Source: Clostridia bacterium
GTDB lineage: Bacteria > Bacillota > Clostridia > Oscillospirales > CAG-272
DNA: 9,051 nucleotides
Reading direction: 5' to 3'
NCBI GenBank assembly: GCA_017397205.1
Contig: JAFQJX010000214.1
Span: 1-9,051, forward strand
Position numbers and translations under genes: made by a program. Below the pieces are notes generated by a model. The model saw only the letters and a list, made by a program, of their open reading frames with translations. It did no database searches and was not told the DNA's origin. Shown here in pieces: positions 5,563-9,051 of this stretch. How positions within the stretch are numbered: the first letter of the stretch is position 1; each line of letters starts with the position of its first letter.

Positions 5563-8500
5563 ATGAGCGAGCTATACGAGAAGGTTTCCCCCGCCCTCAA
5601 TTCCGTTGAGCGCGAGAAAAGGGTCCTTGACTTCTGGAAAACCCATCACATCTTTGAGAAAAGCATTGAGGAGCGGCAGGGCTGCCCCTCTTATACCTTT
5701 TACGACGGCCCCCCGACGGCAAACGGCAAGCCGCATATCGGTCACGTCCTGACCCGCGTCATTAAGGACATGATTCCCCGCTACCGCACCATGAAGGGCT
5801 ACGCCGTCCCCCGCAAGGCGGGCTGGGACACGCACGGTCTGCCCGTTGAGATTGAGGTGGAAAAGCTCCTCGGTCTGGACGGCAAGGAGCAGATCGAGGC
5901 GTACGGCCTCGAGCCCTTTATCCGTCAGTGCAAGGAGAGCGTCTGGAAATACAAGGGTATGTGGGAGTCCTTCTCGGGCACCGTCGGCTTCTGGGCTGAT
6001 ATGGACAACCCCTACGTGACCTACGACAACGATTTCATTGAAAGCGAGTGGTGGGCGCTCCGCCAGATCTGGGATAAGGGACTGCTCTACCGCGGCTACA
6101 AAATCGTTCCCTACTGCCCCCGTTGCGGCACCCCGCTGTCCGCGCAGGAGGTAGCGCAGGGCTACAAGACCGTCAAGGAGCGCTCGGCGTTCGTGCGCTT
6201 CCGCGTGGCAAACGAGGACGCCTATATCCTCGCCTGGACGACCACCCCGTGGACCCTGCCCTCCAACGTGGCGCTCTGCGTACACCCCGACGAGCCCTAC
6301 GTGAAAATCAAGGCAAAGAGCGACGAAAAGGTGTATATTCTCGCCTCCGCCTTGGCAGATAAGTGCTTCCCCGACGGCTACGAGGTGCTCGCAACCCTTA
6401 CGGGCCGCGAGCTGGAGTACACCCCCTACGAGCCGCTTTACAGCTTTGCAAAGACGGACAAAAAGCAGCACTACGTGGTCTGTGACACCTACGTGACCAT
6501 GGAGGACGGCTCGGGCGTCGTTCATATCGCCCCCGCCTTCGGTGCAGACGACTATCAGGTGGGGCAGAAATATGACCTCCCCGTCGTGCAGATGGTGGAC
6601 GCCGCCGGCTGCATGGCGCCCGAAACCCCCTGGGCGGGCATCTTTGTCAAGCAGGCAGATCCCCTGATTCTTTCCGACCTTGACGAAAGAGGGCTTCTCT
6701 TCTCCGCGCCCAAGTTTGAGCACGAATATCCGCATTGCTGGCGCTGCGACACCCCTCTGATTTACTATGCGCGCGACTCCTGGTTTGTCAAGATGACCGC
6801 CGTGAGAGAAAACCTCATCCGCAACAACAACACTGTCAACTGGATTCCCGAAAGCATTGGCAAGGGCCGCTTCGGTGACTGGCTTGCCAACGTGCAGGAT
6901 TGGGGCATTTCCCGTAACCGCTATTGGGGCACCCCCCTCAACATCTGGGAGTGCACCTGCGGACACAAGAGGTGCATCGGCTCCATCGCCGAGCTGAAGC
7001 AGCTCTCCCACAACTGCCCCGACGATATTGAGCTGCACCGCCCCTACATTGACGCCGTCACCATTCCCTGCGACGCGTGTGGCGGTGAAATGAAGCGTGT
7101 CAGCGAGGTCATTGACTGCTGGTTTGACTCCGGCTCCATGCCCTTCGCACAGCATCACTATCCCTTTGAAAATAAGGACCTGTTCGAGGCACAGTTCCCC
7201 GCCGACTTTATCTCCGAGGCGGTGGACCAGACGCGCGGCTGGTTCTATTCCCTGATGGCAATTTCCACGCTCCTCTTTGACAAGGCGCCCTACCGCAACG
7301 TCATCGTGCTGGGTCACGTGCAGGACAAGAACGGGCAGAAGATGTCCAAGTCCAAGGGCAACGCGGTGGACCCCTTTGAGGCGCTTGAAAAGTACGGTGC
7401 CGACGCCATCCGCTGGTATTTCTATTCCAACTCCGCCCCCTGGCTCCCCAACCGCTTCTACGAGGACGCCGTGGTGGAGGGACAGCGCGGCTTTATGGGC
7501 ACGCTGTGGAACACCTACTACTTCTACGTGCTGTACGCGGGCATTGACGGCTTCAATCCCATGAATTACACCCTGGAGTACGACAAGCTGTCCGTGATGG
7601 ACAAGTGGCTGCTCTCCCGTCTGAACTCTCTTATCAAGGCGGTGGACACCAACCTTGAAAATTACAGAATCCCCGAGACCGCGCGTGCGCTGGAGGCGTT
7701 CGTGGACGACCTGTCTAACTGGTACGTGCGCCGCTCCCGCGAGCGCTATTGGGTCAGCGGAATGCCTCAGGACAAAATCAATGCGTACCTGACGCTGCAC
7801 ACCGCCCTCGTCACCCTGTCCAAGCTGGTGGCGCCCATGCTGCCCTTCCTCAGCGAGCAGATTTACCGCAATCTCGTGGCAGGGCTGGACGAAAGCGCCC
7901 CCATCTCCGTGCATCTGACGGAGTTCCCCGTCTGCGACGAGCGCATGATTGACCCCGCCCTGGAGGAGAGCATGGAGCGCGTGCTTGCCTGCGTGGTGCT
8001 CGGCAGAAGCTGCCGCAACGCCGCCGCCGTGAAAACGCGTCAGCCCCTTGCCAATATGTACGTGAAGGCCGACTTCACGCTGGACCCCTTCTACACGGAT
8101 ATTATCGCCGAGGAGCTCAACGTCAAGAAGGTCACGTTCGTTGACTCCACGCGCCGCTTCACGGGCTATGTTTTCAAGCCGCAGCTCAAGACGGTCGGCC
8201 CCAAGTACGGCAAATTCCTCGGAAAAATCAACCCCTGGCTGGCAGGGCTGGACGGCAACGCCGCCATGGACGAACTGGAGGAAAAGGGCTTCCTTACCCT
8301 TGAAATTGACGGCACCACGCTGACCTTTACCCCCGACGACCTCCTGATTTCCACCACCAAGCGCGACGGCTTTGTGTCCGTTGAGGACAAGGGCGTGACC
8401 GTGGTGCTGGATACCACCCTGACGGAGGCGCTGATTGAGGAGGGCAACGTCCGCGAAATCGTGTCCAAGGTGCAGACTATGCGCAAGGACGCGGGCTTTG

Positions 8501-8688
8501 AGGTCACCGACCACATTCGCCTGGGCGTGACGGGCAACGCCGCCCTTGCCGCCGTTGTGGAGGCAAATCGGGCGTCCATTTCCGCCGATACGCTGGCTGA
8601 CGCCGTTTCTACCGACACCGTCTTTGCACACGCAAAGGAATGGAGCATCAACGGCGAAACCGTCACCGTTTCCGTAGAAAAGGTGTAA
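5563..8688 (+). CDS. ileS: Isoleucyl-tRNA synthetase (long, clostridial/Thermus-like form)
   Basis: This cytoplasmic class I enzyme activates isoleucine with ATP and charges tRNA-Ile. The product has 1041 residues, the usual size of the long form. The Rossmann core carries HIGH at residues 58-61 (in GKPHIGH) and KMSKS at 593-597. GWDTHGLPVE follows HIGH. The CP1 editing domain (about 190-400) has AWTTTPWTLPSN at 224-235 and HIAPAFGADD at 321-330; Asp330 is the likely editing aspartate that removes mischarged valine. Zinc-type Cys pairs are CPRC (185-188) with CWRC (392-395), and Cys464/466/471 with CDAC (503-506). The helical anticodon-binding domain includes SNWYVRRSR (718-726), followed by a C-terminal extension. 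All expected motifs are intact. The sequence resembles the Thermus and clostridial enzymes more than the Escherichia coli form, as judged from remembered sequences. It has its own promoter at 5497-5525. I see no convincing terminator after the stop. Some type 2 IleRS enzymes tolerate mupirocin; whether this one does cannot be told from sequence alone. Confidence 0.97.
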   Translation: MSELYEKVSPALNSVEREKRVLDFWKTHHIFEKSIEERQGCPSYTFYDGPPTANGKPHIGHVLTRVIKDMIPRYRTMKGYAVPRKAGWDTHGLPVEIEVEKLLGLDGKEQIEAYGLEPFIRQCKESVWKYKGMWESFSGTVGFWADMDNPYVTYDNDFIESEWWALRQIWDKGLLYRGYKIVPYCPRCGTPLSAQEVAQGYKTVKERSAFVRFRVANEDAYILAWTTTPWTLPSNVALCVHPDEPYVKIKAKSDEKVYILASALADKCFPDGYEVLATLTGRELEYTPYEPLYSFAKTDKKQHYVVCDTYVTMEDGSGVVHIAPAFGADDYQVGQKYDLPVVQMVDAAGCMAPETPWAGIFVKQADPLILSDLDERGLLFSAPKFEHEYPHCWRCDTPLIYYARDSWFVKMTAVRENLIRNNNTVNWIPESIGKGRFGDWLANVQDWGISRNRYWGTPLNIWECTCGHKRCIGSIAELKQLSHNCPDDIELHRPYIDAVTIPCDACGGEMKRVSEVIDCWFDSGSMPFAQHHYPFENKDLFEAQFPADFISEAVDQTRGWFYSLMAISTLLFDKAPYRNVIVLGHVQDKNGQKMSKSKGNAVDPFEALEKYGADAIRWYFYSNSAPWLPNRFYEDAVVEGQRGFMGTLWNTYYFYVLYAGIDGFNPMNYTLEYDKLSVMDKWLLSRLNSLIKAVDTNLENYRIPETARALEAFVDDLSNWYVRRSRERYWVSGMPQDKINAYLTLHTALVTLSKLVAPMLPFLSEQIYRNLVAGLDESAPISVHLTEFPVCDERMIDPALEESMERVLACVVLGRSCRNAAAVKTRQPLANMYVKADFTLDPFYTDIIAEELNVKKVTFVDSTRRFTGYVFKPQLKTVGPKYGKFLGKINPWLAGLDGNAAMDELEEKGFLTLEIDGTTLTFTPDDLLISTTKRDGFVSVEDKGVTVVLDTTLTEALIEEGNVREIVSKVQTMRKDAGFEVTDHIRLGVTGNAALAAVVEANRASISADTLADAVSTDTVFAHAKEWSINGETVTVSVEKV

Positions 8689-8796
8689 TTTCCATTTCTG
8701 GGCAACAAAATTGGGACAGAGAGTAATATCGTGATACTCTTAACGGAGAAAATGTCAACGCGCTTTAAACGTGGAATATAATAGGAGAAAATCTAT
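8689..8796 (+). other. Gap between ileS and the next gene
   Basis: These 108 bases are AT-richer than ileS. An imperfect inverted repeat AGAGTA / TACTCT around 8720-8740 lacks a following T-run, so it is not a clear terminator. TTGGGA at 8711 with GATACT at 8733 (16-base spacing, four of six matches each) is a weak promoter candidate for the next gene. Without it, that gene would depend on readthrough from ileS. Confidence 0.3.
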
Positions 8797-9051
8797 ATGA
8801 AGCTATATTTTGCTGATGGCGGTAGTACTTTTCAGGATTACAGTAGAGTGGGATACGATTCCTGCTCGCTTATCTGTCGAACAAAACCCTTTCCGGAAGG
8901 CACTTACTGTGTGACTTGTGAAATCGACGATTCTTTTACCGAAGCGGAGGCACAACAATTGGGTGACCGTGCTACCAGTTATGTCGTCAATGACGGTTTT
9001 TCCGTCGAGAAAGCCGTTCGTCACGTAGAAGCAATTATGTTGAAAAATAAA
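8797..9051 (+). CDS. Unrecognised protein, N-terminal 85 residues (3' end beyond window)
   Basis: An ATG at 8797 is preceded by AGGAG (8783-8787) 9 bases upstream, and the frame stays open to the window edge. It begins MKLYFADGGSTFQDYSRVG. The visible part is a soluble alpha/beta-looking sequence with three Cys in CSLIC and CVTC-like context (SCSLICR, TYCVTCEIDD), then FTEAEAQQLG and a likely helix ending VEAIMLKNK. There is no signal peptide or membrane segment. I do not recognise the family. GC content is about 44% by hand count, against about 58% in a sampled line of ileS, and codons such as TTG, CGA, AGT and GGT are more frequent. This suggests a different origin, perhaps an accessory or transferred gene. 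A role in zinc binding through the Cys residues would be speculation. Confidence 0.7.
   Translation, partial: MKLYFADGGSTFQDYSRVGYDSCSLICRTKPFPEGTYCVTCEIDDSFTEAEAQQLGDRATSYVVNDGFSVEKAVRHVEAIMLKNK

Noticed and set aside
5223..5609. Short frames on both strands between the hairpin array and ileS
   Set aside because: Basic, low-complexity translations running across repeats and the ileS promoter, with no supporting ribosome binding site.
5572..8631. Minus-strand open frame of 1019 codons opposite ileS
   Set aside because: Antisense to an intact ileS with every motif present. The translation has no recognisable domain and results from codon bias.
8777..8782. TATAAT as the -10 box of the gene at 8797
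   Set aside because: Transcription would begin near 8789, after the ribosome binding site at 8783-8787, and no good -35 box is present at 17 bases.

Overview
The window looks like a chromosomal fragment of an uncultured clostridial Firmicute, probably from a gut lineage related to Oscillospirales or Christensenellales. The lineage is an inference. It rests on the clostridial long-form isoleucyl-tRNA synthetase, consensus TTGACA/TATAAT promoters, strong GGAGG-type ribosome binding sites, a moderately high GC content, and a secreted GLUG-repeat protein whose C-terminal modules resemble those I recall from gut clostridial surface proteins. No rRNA, tRNA, CRISPR array, transposase or phage gene is visible.

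Layout. (1) Positions 1-4373, minus strand, read right to left, form an apparent operon. A 1330-residue secreted, GLUG-repeat, beta-helix-like protein (381-4373) is followed after 18 bases by a 40-residue acidic peptide gene (240-362). After a hairpin-rich 152-base gap comes a second, nearly identical peptide gene, cut by the window edge (1-87). (2) Positions 4374-5562 are a divergent intergenic region of about 1.2 kb with no convincing gene. It holds a good minus-strand promoter about 520 bases before the large gene, a cluster of GCGCGC palindromes, an array of short hairpins joined by ATTTCA spacers and bounded by TGGATGAAGT direct repeats, a stretch of degenerate 21-24 base repeats, and a consensus promoter for ileS. 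(3) Positions 5563-8688, plus strand, are a complete ileS. (4) From 8797 to the right edge runs the start of an unrecognised gene with clearly lower GC (about 44% by hand count, against about 58% in a sampled ileS line).

How the parts fit. ileS is a housekeeping gene with its own promoter and a short leader, so it appears to lack the T-box leader common on clostridial synthetase genes. The left operon is the accessory part: a large exported repeat protein without a recognisable wall anchor, co-oriented with two copies of a conserved small acidic peptide. The peptides differ by one residue in the 29 that can be compared, and three of the four base changes are silent, so they look like real, selected genes. 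Their function is unknown, and they are the most interesting feature of the window.
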